Below, piece after piece: positions 23,856-32,113 of a DNA stretch of 39,675 bases (positions are counted from its first letter, which is position 1; every line of letters begins with the position of its first letter). The stretch covers positions 1 through 39,675 of the forward strand of contig CALWIS010000179.1 in assembly GCA_944380795.1 (NCBI GenBank), written 5' to 3'. The stretch is from an uncultured Clostridia bacterium. Its GTDB lineage: Bacteria > Bacillota > Clostridia > Oscillospirales > Acutalibacteraceae. Position numbers and translations under genes: made by a program. Below the pieces are notes generated by a model that was given only the letters and a program-made list of their open reading frames with translations, did not search any database and was not told the origin of the DNA.

Positions 23856-25559
23856 TCAGATCCCCAGCAGAGCAGGAACCGCTGCCTTCATCTTTTCGAT
23901 CACAGCTGCCACTGCCTCGCGGCTCTCTGCCTTGGCGGACAGATAAATCTTGATCTTGGGCTCCGTACCGGAAGGACGCACAATGAGCTTACTGCCATCC
24001 TCCATACGATACTCCAGCACATTGGACTTGGGAAGGGTGATGTCGGACTTCTGATCGCCGTCATAACGAACAGACTCTTTGTAATCGCTCCAACCCACTA
24101 CCTTTTTACCTGCAATCTCAGCCGGTGCATTGCTGCGCAGGGTGGACATGATGCTCTCCATCTTCTTCATGCCGTCCTCGCCCTCAAAGCCAAAGTTGCA
24201 CAGGTCATTGCGGTAATAGCCATATTTCTCATACAGGGCATTCATGGCATCCACCAAAGTCATGCCCTTCTTCTTGTAGTAGTAAGCCATCTCGCAGATC
24301 AGCATGCTGCCGTCTACTGCGTCCTTATCGCGGACATAGCCGCCGGACAGATAGCCATAGCTCTCCTCAAAGCCCAGAATATAGCGCTCGGGATGTCCCT
24401 GTGCTTCTAGGTCGGCAATCTGGTCGCCAATATACTTAAAGCCCGTGAGCACACGGCGCAGTTCCACACCATACTCCTTGGCAATGGGGTCTACCATGTC
24501 GGTGCTGACGATAGTAGTCACTGCTACCGGGTCCTTAGGCAGAGTGCCCATTTCCTTCTTCTGAGAAGCGATAAAGTCCAGCAGCAGGATACCTACTTCG
24601 TTACCGGACAGCAGGATATACTCGCCGTTCTGGTTAACCGCAATACCCACGCGGTCACAGTCAGGGTCAGTAGCCAGCAACAGAGTGGGCTCCACCTTTT
24701 CGCACAGTTCCAGCCCCTTTTGCAGCGCTTCGCGAATTTCGGGGTTCGGGAAGGGGCAGGTGGGGAAGTTTCCGTCTGGCTCAGACTGCTCGGGAACAAT
24801 ATGTACATCTGTAATACCAATGCGCTCCAGAATACGGGTAACGCACATTTTACCACTGCCGTTGAGAGGAGTATACACAATACGCAGACTGCCGTCGGTT
24901 CCGCCCAGTACGCTCTGCTTCTGCACGTCGTCCAAGAAAGCGGTAACACAGTCCTCACCGATCCACTGGATCAGGCCGACGTTGATGCCTTCCTCAAATC
25001 CCATGGTCTTAACATCTGCAAAAATATCCAGGCTGTTGATCTCGGAAAGAATCTCATCGGCCATTTCCAGCGTTACCTGGCAGCCATCGTTTCCATATAC
25101 CTTATAGCCGTTATATTTGGCGGGGTTATGGCTGGCAGTTACACAGATGCCCGCGTCACACTTAAGATACCGCACCGCATAAGAAAGGGACGGGGTGGGC
25201 ATCAGTTGGGGATACAAATATGCCTTTATACCATTAGCAGCCAACACAGCGGCCGACTCTCTTGCAAACTTATCGCTTTTAATGCGGCTGTCATGGGCAA
25301 TTGCTACACTGGGCACCTGGCCTTCTTGCTTATGCTTGTTCAGATAATTGGCGAGGCCCTGCGTTGCTTTACGCACGGTATACACATTCATACGGTTGGT
25401 ACCAGCGCCAATCACGCCCCGCAGGCCACCAGTGCCGAATTCCAGATTGCGGTAAAAACGATCGTTGATCTCCTCCGGCTTTCCCTGTATCGCCTTCAGT
25501 TCCTCGGTAAGATCAGGGTCATCCAGAGATACAGACAGCCATCTCTCGTATTCGTTCAT
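23856..25559 (-). CDS. pgcA: phospho-sugar mutase, alpha-phosphoglucomutase type
   Basis: Interconverts glucose-1-phosphate and glucose-6-phosphate (possibly also mannose phosphates), linking glycolysis with UDP-glucose for glycolipid and wall polymers. The 567-residue protein has the four alpha-D-phosphohexomutase domains. The N-terminal FGTGGLRG is typical, and the phosphoserine loop is TASHNPAKYNGYK with Ser143. The metal loop is ATDPDCDRVG, the sugar loop is GFEESYGYLSGGYVRDKD, and the C-terminal phosphate site is RPSGTEPKIKIY. The ATG at 25559 is preferred over the GTG at 25568 because AAAGGA would lie only two bases from the GTG. Size matches the Firmicutes PgcA group. Confidence 0.93.
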   Translation of the reverse strand: MNEYERWLSVSLDDPDLTEELKAIQGKPEEINDRFYRNLEFGTGGLRGVIGAGTNRMNVYTVRKATQGLANYLNKHKQEGQVPSVAIAHDSRIKSDKFARESAAVLAANGIKAYLYPQLMPTPSLSYAVRYLKCDAGICVTASHNPAKYNGYKVYGNDGCQVTLEMADEILSEINSLDIFADVKTMGFEEGINVGLIQWIGEDCVTAFLDDVQKQSVLGGTDGSLRIVYTPLNGSGKMCVTRILERIGITDVHIVPEQSEPDGNFPTCPFPNPEIREALQKGLELCEKVEPTLLLATDPDCDRVGIAVNQNGEYILLSGNEVGILLLDFIASQKKEMGTLPKDPVAVTTIVSTDMVDPIAKEYGVELRRVLTGFKYIGDQIADLEAQGHPERYILGFEESYGYLSGGYVRDKDAVDGSMLICEMAYYYKKKGMTLVDAMNALYEKYGYYRNDLCNFGFEGEDGMKKMESIMSTLRSNAPAEIAGKKVVGWSDYKESVRYDGDQKSDITLPKSNVLEYRMEDGSKLIVRPSGTEPKIKIYLSAKAESREAVAAVIEKMKAAVPALLGI

Positions 25560-25660
25560 TGGTAACACGTTCCTTTCAGCCGCTATGGCACGTATTTTGC
25601 AAAAACAAATCTTTGGAAATATGCCCCAAAATTTTATAGGGACATAGATTTCCTATCTAT

Positions 25661-25689
25661 AGAATACCATGGTTATCCGTCAATGTCAA
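25661..25689 (-). promoter_or_regulatory. sigma-A promoter of pgcA
   Basis: On the minus strand TTGACA (25684-25689), a 17-base spacer and TATTCT (25661-25666). The leader to the ATG is about 95 bases. Confidence 0.7.
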
Positions 25690-25711
25690 TGACAAAACCT
25701 TTAGATTTTTG

Positions 25712-26179
25712 TTATTTTCTGTCAATAATGTTCGTAACGATTCCTTGTGGAGTAATATCTATAATTCCATATGTACCATAGCTTCCATGCAGGCTTCCTG
25801 GGTTCAAAATATAAAGTCCATCCCGGTAAACTTCCTCTGGGCGATGGGTATGACCATATAAAGCGATATTCGCATTTCGCTCTCGAGCAGCTCGCTCAAA
25901 ATCATACGTACCGTATTTTACCTGATAAACATGACCATGCGTATAAAAAATTCGCACACCATTAATCAGGTACTCCCCAATTGGAGCAAGAGACGATCCC
26001 CAATCGCAGTTTCCACGCACCTGCAAAAACATCTTTCCGGGAAACCGGAACTTTTGGGCTTCCACATCCCGCTCTCCATCTCCCAAGTGGATGACCACTT
26101 CTGCCTTGGGCTGCTGCATGATAGCGTCATACAACGCCGCCTCATCTCCATGGGTATCGGAGACTACTAAAATTCTCAT
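25712..26179 (-). CDS. YfcE/MJ0936-type metallophosphoesterase
   Basis: Small calcineurin-fold phosphodiesterase (155 residues). Metal-binding motifs in order are SDTHG (residues 7-11), HLGDGERD, RGNCDW, YTHGH and LYGHTHRP; all five blocks are complete. The family often hydrolyses phosphodiester model substrates, with the natural substrate unknown. The start at 26179 begins directly with MRILVVSDTHG and has GGGAG about 8 bases upstream; in-frame codons up to 26341 lack family similarity. It lies upstream of pgcA on the same strand, with a separate pgcA promoter between them. Confidence 0.9.
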   Translation of the reverse strand: MRILVVSDTHGDEAALYDAIMQQPKAEVVIHLGDGERDVEAQKFRFPGKMFLQVRGNCDWGSSLAPIGEYLINGVRIFYTHGHVYQVKYGTYDFERAARERNANIALYGHTHRPEEVYRDGLYILNPGSLHGSYGTYGIIDITPQGIVTNIIDRK

Positions 26180-26339
26180 AACGGATTCTCCCTTACTGCC
26201 CGCCTCTATAAGCTGGGCTATCCTTTCTTTTCTGTTCTTTCTTATCTCTGTGTCATTTCTTTTCTCTGTATGCATATGCTGATAACGAAGGCTGTGCCTA
26301 TGCAGGCGCCCCTTACTCTGACTTTGGGAGGGAAATCCC

Positions 26340-26591
26340 ATGCCTGATCAAAATCAACTGGAAGCTCTGTTACGTCATGCTGCCAAACAGCTGGGCACCA
26401 ACCCCGAACAGTTGAAAAACGCCGCCCAATCCGGAAATCTTGACCGCATTGTCGGCGGCATGAATGCCGGAGACGCGGAACAGTTCCGCCGCGTCCTTTC
26501 TGATCCTGCTGCTGCCAACAAGCTGTTGAGCACACCACAGGCACAAAAGCTGCTGCAAATGCTGCAAGGCCAGCAAAAAGGAGGGAAATAA
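26340..26591 (+). CDS. small uncharacterised protein, first of a three-gene module
   Basis: An 83-residue acidic/helical protein with no membrane segment. Its C-terminal part, LSDPAAANKLLSTPQAQKLLQML, is a repeated LLS/LLQ helix pattern that I recall from unannotated small proteins of Clostridia; no Pfam name comes to mind. GGGAGGGAAATCCC precedes the ATG at 26340. The next gene starts 4 bases after the stop, so the two are translationally close and surely co-transcribed. The gene is divergent from the phosphoesterase. Function unknown. Confidence 0.75.
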   Translation: MPDQNQLEALLRHAAKQLGTNPEQLKNAAQSGNLDRIVGGMNAGDAEQFRRVLSDPAAANKLLSTPQAQKLLQMLQGQQKGGK

Positions 26592-26595
26592 GCCC

Positions 26596-27036
26596 ATGGA
26601 CGATCTGGCAGGAAAGCTTAACGAATTACTCAACAGCCCAGAAGGGATGGCACAGGTGCAAAACCTGGCCCAAATGCTGGGGCAAAGTCAACAGGACGAC
26701 GGCTCTCCTGCCCCATCGTCTTCTTCTGGAGCAAATAATGGAAACGGGGCTTCCTTGGGAGCCCTTTCTTCCCTATTAGGCGGGCTGAACAACAGCACAC
26801 CGGTCTCTGGAGGCGGAGCGTTGCCTGACGCCAACACTTTGCAAATGGTAACGCGCCTAGCCCCCATGCTCTCTGCCGCTCGGCAAGAGGATGACAGCAC
26901 CCGTCTGCTGCGCGCATTGCGTCCCTTATTGGGGCCAGAACGGCAAAAAAAGCTAGATGAAGCCATCCGGCTGCTGCAAATCATGAGAATGCTCCCCATG
27001 CTGCGGCAGTCGGGGCTACTGTCTTCCTTTTTGTAA
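26596..27036 (+). CDS. uncharacterised protein, second of a three-gene module
   Basis: A 146-residue protein with two helical ends and a Ser/Gly/Asn-rich middle (about 32-80). The N-terminus MDDLAGKLNELLNSPEGMAQV mirrors the LLS helices of the preceding small protein. The C-terminal half has STRLLRALRPLLGPERQKK followed by a Leu/Arg/Met-rich helix (IRLLQIMRMLPML). I recall this LLxALRPxLxxERRxK pattern as a recurrent hypothetical protein in Clostridia, without a known function. No signal peptide; amphipathic helices could bind membrane or partners. It lies 4 bases after the first gene and 24 bases before the third. Confidence 0.75.
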   Translation: MDDLAGKLNELLNSPEGMAQVQNLAQMLGQSQQDDGSPAPSSSSGANNGNGASLGALSSLLGGLNNSTPVSGGGALPDANTLQMVTRLAPMLSAARQEDDSTRLLRALRPLLGPERQKKLDEAIRLLQIMRMLPMLRQSGLLSSFL

Positions 27037-27060
27037 TCCCTCACGCAAGGAGGTGCTGTT

Positions 27061-27411
27061 ATGAGCGGAAATTTTTCTTCAAAAGGGAACCTGAGCCCGC
27101 GTTCTTCCAATCCTAAGCCAGACGAAATGCATAGAATGCAGGAGGAAGCGCTGCGGCGGGTACAGGAAATGCAGAGTCGTGCACGTACTCATCTGGAACA
27201 CTCCCGGGAAGCGGAACCTTCCTCGCCGGAGCCAGAGCATTCCAATCAATCGCCAGAAAAAGAACCTTTGGCCCTTTCTTCGGAAGAAAGCATCCTCACC
27301 CATTTATTACACGACCAGGAACGCACCCTGATCCTAGCTTTGTTAGTTCTATTAGGCAGTGATGACAGCCATCCGGAGCTATTATTTGCCCTGCTTTTTT
27401 TATTGCTCTGA
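27061..27411 (+). CDS. uncharacterised protein with Leu-rich C-terminus, third of a three-gene module
   Basis: A 116-residue protein starting after a consensus AAGGAGG. The first 80 residues are polar (Ser, Pro, Glu, Gln), with a short helix MHRMQEEALRRVQEMQSR. The end is strongly hydrophobic: ERTLILALLVLLGSDD and then HPELLFALLFLLL, two short Leu-rich helices split by a Gly-Ser-Asp-Asp turn. I recall this (D/E)RxLILALLxLL...LLxALxYLL ending in small Clostridia proteins of unknown role, some in sporulating species. The last 12 bases overlap the convergent membrane-protein gene (stop at 27400). Function unknown. Confidence 0.72.
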   Translation: MSGNFSSKGNLSPRSSNPKPDEMHRMQEEALRRVQEMQSRARTHLEHSREAEPSSPEPEHSNQSPEKEPLALSSEESILTHLLHDQERTLILALLVLLGSDDSHPELLFALLFLLL

Positions 27412-28440
27412 GGAAGAAGGCGTCGATCCATCTGCCGGCTCCCGGATTTCCTTCACATATTCCTGGTCGCCGTTTTGGGCCAGCACATATTCCATGTACT
27501 TTACCGGCTCCGGCTCTTCTTCGCCAGTGCCGCTTTCTTCCCGCCAGCTATCAGAGGGAGCCACATATCCTACCCGAAGCACCGTGTTTCCGTCCTCTGT
27601 CCGAATGGACTCCGTCCAGGGAGTAAAGCTGCTCTGGGTACTGTAAGGGGTCACGTGAAATACATTGCTTTCCTCGTCAAAAGTGAAAAAAGTATCGGTA
27701 TCCAAATTGCTAAGCTGTAACTGGGCATCAGGCCCAAACAAGGCTTGGCAGGCATCGGAAACGTCCACCAGCGGTACCAAGGTGCGACCACTATCATCAT
27801 AATCCGTATAAGAAGCGCTATTATCCTCCAACGCTTTCCAAAGGGAGGCGGCCAACACCATTTGTCCATCCGCTTCCTCCTGAGAAGCAAAAGGCTCTGG
27901 GTCCTGCATGACAATGGGACGCAAAAACTCGTCATACCCCCGCTGCCGGCTGTCGTCTGTGACCATTCGGTACACCTGTGTCCCCACTGTGGTGGCAAGA
28001 TATCCCACACCGGTGAGGGCCAATAAGAGAACAATGACCCCTATAAATAAACTGGGAGCCCGATGGGTACCTCTGGCGCGGAACCGGGGCGTTTCGTCTA
28101 TCGCGGCAGTTTTCTCTGTGTCCTCATTGCCTTCTGCTTTTGATGCCGATTCCTCCTCGGCACTCTCCTGCAAAAGATCCAGCCCCTCCTGGGCGGCCTT
28201 TACCGCCGCCTTAACTGCGGCGGCAGGGTCGGCGCGCCGATGGGACTCCTTTTTTCCACCTGAAGGACTTTTCGGTTCTTCCGGCAAATCTTCTGCCTTT
28301 TCCCGTTGGCGGCGCTCCTTTTCATCCAGCGCCTGAAACAGCTCCCGATAATCTGAAGAGAGCACCTTCCCTTTGGGAGGGTCCTTTTCCGGTATCTCCG
28401 GCTCCTGGGGCTGATTTTTCTTTTTATCCTGCTGGTCCAT
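27400..28440 (-). CDS. uncharacterised single-pass membrane protein downstream of proA
   Basis: A 346-residue protein: a charged, Glu/Lys/Pro-rich cytoplasmic region (1-127), one membrane helix (about 131-153), and an outer domain of about 190 residues. The outer domain contains EFLRPIVMQDPEPF, LVPLVDVSDACQALFG, VFHVTP and KYMEYVLAQNGDQEYVKEI. I have seen similar FLRPVVMxDPxPF...DVxxAxxLFG...KYMEYVL proteins as hypotheticals in ruminococci and name no domain. AAGGAGA precedes the ATG. It begins 24 bases after proA on the same strand, so it may be the third gene of a proBA operon. Its 3' end overlaps the convergent small gene by 12 bases. Confidence 0.82.
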   Translation of the reverse strand: MDQQDKKKNQPQEPEIPEKDPPKGKVLSSDYRELFQALDEKERRQREKAEDLPEEPKSPSGGKKESHRRADPAAAVKAAVKAAQEGLDLLQESAEEESASKAEGNEDTEKTAAIDETPRFRARGTHRAPSLFIGVIVLLLALTGVGYLATTVGTQVYRMVTDDSRQRGYDEFLRPIVMQDPEPFASQEEADGQMVLAASLWKALEDNSASYTDYDDSGRTLVPLVDVSDACQALFGPDAQLQLSNLDTDTFFTFDEESNVFHVTPYSTQSSFTPWTESIRTEDGNTVLRVGYVAPSDSWREESGTGEEEPEPVKYMEYVLAQNGDQEYVKEIREPADGSTPSSSEQ

Positions 28441-28464
28441 AAGGATCTCCTTCCATACTACGGA

Positions 28465-29706
28465 TCAGCGGATCTGACCGCTGCCCCGGATGACAAATTT
28501 TTGTGAGGTAAGCTGCCGGATGCCCATAGGACCTCGGGCATGGAGTTTCTGGGTGGAGATACCGATCTCTGCTCCAAGACCGAACTCACCGCCGTCGGTA
28601 AAACGGGTAGAAGCATTGACATACACTGCTGCTGCGTCCACCTCTGAAAGGAATCGCTCCGCACTGCGGTAATCCTCTGTTACGATACACTCGCTGTGCC
28701 CAGAGGAATACCGGGCAATGTGAGCCATGGCATCTTCCAAAGAATCCACCACTTTTACCGCCAGGGTATAATCCAAAAACTCCGTGGCCCAATCCTCTTC
28801 GCAGGCCGGCACGCAGCCCGGCAAAATCTCTCGGGTCTTTTCACACCCTCGAATTTCCACCTGTTTTTCGTCCAACTTGGCCTTCATGGCGGGTAATACC
28901 TGCTGGGCAGCATCCTTATGTACCAACACTGTCTCAATGGCATTGCATACCGAGGGACGGGAGGTTTTGGCGTTAAAAATAATATTCACTGCCATTTGGA
29001 CATCGGCAGCAGCATCCACATAAACATGGCAGTTTCCCACACCTGTCTCGATGACCGGCACATGGGAATTTTCCACCACCGCCCGGATGAGCCCCGCGCC
29101 TCCTCGGGGGATCAGCACATCCAAGTATCCGGTGAGGCCCATCATTTCCACGGACGAAGCGCGGCTGGTATCCTGCACCAGCTGAATGCTTTCCCGAGGA
29201 AGGCCTGCACTTTCCACCGCGTCCTGCATGACTTCTGCAATGGCCTGATTGGAACGAAAAGCCTCTTTTCCACCACGGAGAATGACGGCATTACCTGCTT
29301 TCAAACACAACGCTGCCGCATCGGCGGTCACATTGGGACGAGCCTCATAGATAATGCCGATAACACCCAAAGGCGCCGCCACTTTTTCAATGCGCAGGCC
29401 ATTGGGACGCACACCACCCTCCAACACCTGTCCGATGGGGTCTGGCTGGGCCTTTACCTGCCGCACACCATCGGCCATGTCCTGAACCCGTTTTTCGTTG
29501 AGAGCGAGACGGTCCAGCAAAGAACGGGACATGCCGTTGGCCTCTGCTGCGGCAAGGTCTTCCCGGTTTGCCGCTAGGATTTCTTCGGTATGTGTCTCCA
29601 ACGCTGCAGCGATGGCCTCCAGCGCATTATCCTTCTGGTTTCCGGCAACCGCCAGAACACGAGCCGCCTGCTTTGCCGCTGCGCCCATTTCTTCCAATCG
29701 AGTCAT
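28465..29706 (-). CDS. proA: gamma-glutamyl phosphate reductase
   Basis: NADPH-dependent reduction of gamma-glutamyl phosphate to glutamate semialdehyde, the second step of proline synthesis. The 413-residue length is normal. The catalytic Cys254 lies in SRPSVCNAIETVLVH. Other typical segments are APLGVIGIIYEARPNVT, LIPRGGAGLI, ETGVGNCHVYVD and GEFGLGAEIGISTQKLHARGPMG. The start at 29706 has AAGGAGG upstream; a longer frame reaching 29796 overlaps proB and has no family similarity. It follows proB after 37 bases. No proC is in the window. Confidence 0.95.
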   Translation of the reverse strand: MTRLEEMGAAAKQAARVLAVAGNQKDNALEAIAAALETHTEEILAANREDLAAAEANGMSRSLLDRLALNEKRVQDMADGVRQVKAQPDPIGQVLEGGVRPNGLRIEKVAAPLGVIGIIYEARPNVTADAAALCLKAGNAVILRGGKEAFRSNQAIAEVMQDAVESAGLPRESIQLVQDTSRASSVEMMGLTGYLDVLIPRGGAGLIRAVVENSHVPVIETGVGNCHVYVDAAADVQMAVNIIFNAKTSRPSVCNAIETVLVHKDAAQQVLPAMKAKLDEKQVEIRGCEKTREILPGCVPACEEDWATEFLDYTLAVKVVDSLEDAMAHIARYSSGHSECIVTEDYRSAERFLSEVDAAAVYVNASTRFTDGGEFGLGAEIGISTQKLHARGPMGIRQLTSQKFVIRGSGQIR

Positions 29707-29743
29707 CCTTAGCGCCTCCTTTTTTGTTATTGTATTCCGTATC

Positions 29744-30526
29744 TTATCCGAAAATTGTCCCAATCTGTGCCCCATCAAACAATTCATACAGCACATGGGG
29801 GTCTTCCCCGCTCACTACGCAGCAGGGGATTCCCTGCGCGTTGGCAATTTCCGCCGCTTTGATCTTGGTGGCCATGCCGCCGGTGCCCCTGTTGGAACCT
29901 GCCCCGCCTGCCAGCGCGCGGATATCGTCGGTGATTTCCTTTACCACTGGAATTCTCTTTGCCTGGGGATTTTTTCGGGGGTCACTGTCATATAGGCCGT
30001 CAATGTCGGTGAGGATCACCAACGCGTCAGCCTCCACCAACTGGGCCACCACAGCGGAAAGGGTGTCGTTATCGCCAAAATGGCTGCCCACCAATTCGTC
30101 AATAGCCACGGTATCGTTTTCGTTGACTACCGGGATAATTCCCAGCTCCAACAGTTCCCGAAAGGTGTTCTCTACATTGTGGCGGCTTCTGGGCTGTTCC
30201 ACCACATCTCCGGTGAGGAGCACCTGGGCCACCATCTGGTTGTATTCTCCAAACAGCTTATCATACATAAACATCAATTCACACTGGCCTACAGCGGCTA
30301 GGGCTTGTTTTTTCTCGGTTTCTGTGGGACGTTGAGTTTGTCCCAGCTTTCCCATACCAACACCAATAGCGCCGGAGGTCACCAGCACTACCTGCCGCCC
30401 GGAATTTTGTAAATCGGTGAGCACCTTGCAGAGGGTCTCCATCCGCCGCAGATTTAGTTTTCCGTTTTCATAAGTAAGGCTGGAGGTTCCTACCTTCACC
30501 ACTACTCGTTTTGCTTCTGCTACCAT
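29744..30526 (-). CDS. proB: glutamate 5-kinase, short form without PUA domain
   Basis: Phosphorylates glutamate to gamma-glutamyl phosphate, the first and regulated step of proline synthesis. The 260-residue protein covers only the amino-acid-kinase domain: VVVKVGTSSLTYENG, VLVTSGAIGVGMGKLG, VNENDTVAIDE and GTGGMATKIKAAEIA. The usual C-terminal PUA domain (about 100 residues in E. coli ProB) is absent, with the protein ending soon after the kinase fold. The ATG at 30526 is chosen because family similarity begins there; GGGAG lies 11 bases upstream. TATAAT at 30590-30595 on the minus strand is a likely -10 for the proBA operon. Confidence 0.93.
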   Translation of the reverse strand: MVAEAKRVVVKVGTSSLTYENGKLNLRRMETLCKVLTDLQNSGRQVVLVTSGAIGVGMGKLGQTQRPTETEKKQALAAVGQCELMFMYDKLFGEYNQMVAQVLLTGDVVEQPRSRHNVENTFRELLELGIIPVVNENDTVAIDELVGSHFGDNDTLSAVVAQLVEADALVILTDIDGLYDSDPRKNPQAKRIPVVKEITDDIRALAGGAGSNRGTGGMATKIKAAEIANAQGIPCCVVSGEDPHVLYELFDGAQIGTIFG

Positions 30527-30589
30527 AAGAATCTTGGCTCCCTTTATTGTTTCCTTCCCAAAATGGGCCTTTGCCCAGGAGATGTGTCC

Positions 30590-30595
30590 ATTATA
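30590..30595 (-). promoter_or_regulatory. -10 box of the proBA operon
   Basis: TATAAT on the minus strand with a poor -35 (TTCTGC, 17 bases upstream), about 64 bases before the proB ATG. No T-box specifier or anti-terminator was recognised in the leader. Confidence 0.45.
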
Positions 30596-30644
30596 GCACA
30601 CTTTTGCCTGATGCAGAAGGAAAACCTTGTAATCGCACAAAAAA

Positions 30645-30669
30645 GCCGCCGGTTTTTATAGCCGGCGGC
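30645..30669 (-). terminator. terminator of the decayed sugar-uptake/two-component unit
   Basis: GCCGCCGG/CCGGCGGC (30645-30652 with 30662-30669). Read on the minus strand it is followed by six T. It separates the binding-protein remnant from proBA. Confidence 0.88.
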
Positions 30670-30684
30670 AATTTTTGATGGCAA

Positions 30685-31518
30685 TTACTCGTTCCAGATC
30701 TTCATCTTGGCATCGTAGTTTTCGTTGATGACCTTTTCTACATCCTTCAATCCAGCTGCATCCATATCAGAGATCATCTTTTCATAAAGCTGTACACACT
30801 CTTCTTCGGAAGAAGCGGCAATGATCTTCGGGAATGCCTGATCGAAAACATCCTGCGCCTTCTGGTACTTCAAGCCTTCAGGGGTGGAACCTACCGGCTC
30901 CAGTGCATCATATTCGGCCATATCCCAGTTGGTATCGGGCAGATTCTTGTTGGCAAAAACAGCGGCATCGGTAAGCTCTACCTTCAGGATATCATAGGGA
31001 GTTCCATCGGAACCATTGCCGTTTTTCACAAACCAAGTCCACAGACGAACACCAGTGCTTCTAATAGTACCGTTAGCATCCTCTACCCTGCCCTTTACCA
31101 GTTCAGAATCTGCGGTATGGACGCCGTCCTTGATTTCCCAATCTTCGCCTTCAACGCCCCACAGCTTCAGATACTGGCCTTCTTCACTGACCATAAAATC
31201 AGCAAAATCTACGGCTCTTTCCACATTTTTGCAGTTAGAGGTAATACCAATTGCATCCCAGCCCAGGGTATTTCTGGCGCCATAGGTGGTTTCATCAGAT
31301 GCAATGCCGTTGCCCAGAACCTTATAGGCATACAGCTGTGCATCGGGGCCTACTGTGCTGGCCAAGCTGGTGTTGGCAGCCGCCACATCCCAATAAGCAG
31401 ACAGTGTGCCAAACACATCACCAGAGCTGAGCTTTTGGGTCCACAGGGTGTTTTTATTTACCACCCATTCCTTATCCAGCAGGTCATTGCGATACATTTC
31501 ATTGCAGATTTTCGTTTA
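30685..31518 (-). pseudogene. C-terminal remnant of an extracellular sugar-binding protein
   Basis: About 270 residues matching the C-terminal half of a large ABC solute-binding protein (LplA/YtcQ-like, family 1). Seen are NEMYRNDLLDKEWVVNKN, WDAIGITSNCKNVERAVDFADFMVSEEGQ, and the end EECVQLYEKMISDMDAAGLKDVEKVINENYDAKMKIW. Full-length relatives are about 500-560 residues and begin with a lipoprotein signal; both the signal and the N-terminal lobe are missing. The open frame starts just after a TAA near 31518, inside the remains of the kinase gene. The ATG at 31497 is internal by homology. Without signal or N-lobe it cannot be exported or bind sugar normally. Confidence 0.82.
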
Positions 31519-32113
31519 CCACCAAATACAGAAAGCAATCATAAAATTTGCCCTTTCCCATTACCAGCGGTTTTGCCAGCACAAAAGCCGGATCTCCGTT
31601 GCGGTCATAGGTTAAAGCGCCGCCTGTAACCGAACCAGGATTTTTTATGGAATATTGATACCACCACTTTTGTTTTTCCTCCTCTGTAAGTGGCATAAAA
31701 TAATTTTCGTCCCTGGGTACTGTAAAATTATTGGAGTATATCGCGAATTGAGAGATTTCCGGCATGACTGCTAATTTATTTTTCATAAAGTCATCAATAT
31801 AAAAATACATGTCATAGTAATCGGAATCTCCATAATTGGTTTGAAAAAAATCAATGATATATTTATCGGTATATACAGAAGTATATAAGCTCTCATATTG
31901 CGACATGGCGCTGGAGATGTTTTGGTTGATTTGTTTTAGCGTCGCCACTGTGTTTTCCTCGTTTTGACGGATCAAATTTCCAACACCAGAGAGATAGGAG
32001 TAGATGGTAATGATCATCATGGGCAGCACGCCTGCCAGAATGTATCCCATTAAAAATTTCTTCCGAATGGACATGGACAATATTCCTCGCAAAAAACGCC
32101 CCGGCTGCCTCAT
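31499..32113 (-). pseudogene. N-terminal remnant of a YesM-type sensor histidine kinase
   Basis: A 204-residue fragment: membrane helix (about 20-42, FLMGYILAGVLPMMIITIYSYL) and most of an extracellular sensing domain (about 45-204), ending in FLYLVVNENLQ. The second membrane helix, HAMP, phospho-acceptor and ATPase domains of a normal about 580-residue kinase are missing. Beyond the break the sequence switches to sugar-binding-protein coding sequence in another frame. The start ATG (32111-32113) overlaps the original stop of the response regulator gene as ATGA, a normal translational coupling. It cannot signal as a kinase. Confidence 0.85.

Noticed and set aside
24720..25565. 281-codon plus-strand frame opposite pgcA
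   Set aside because: pgcA has all four mutase motifs in the other strand; this frame shows none.
30527..30600. T-box or proline-responsive leader before proB
   Set aside because: The leader is only about 60 bases, with no T-box sequence or terminator/antiterminator pair.
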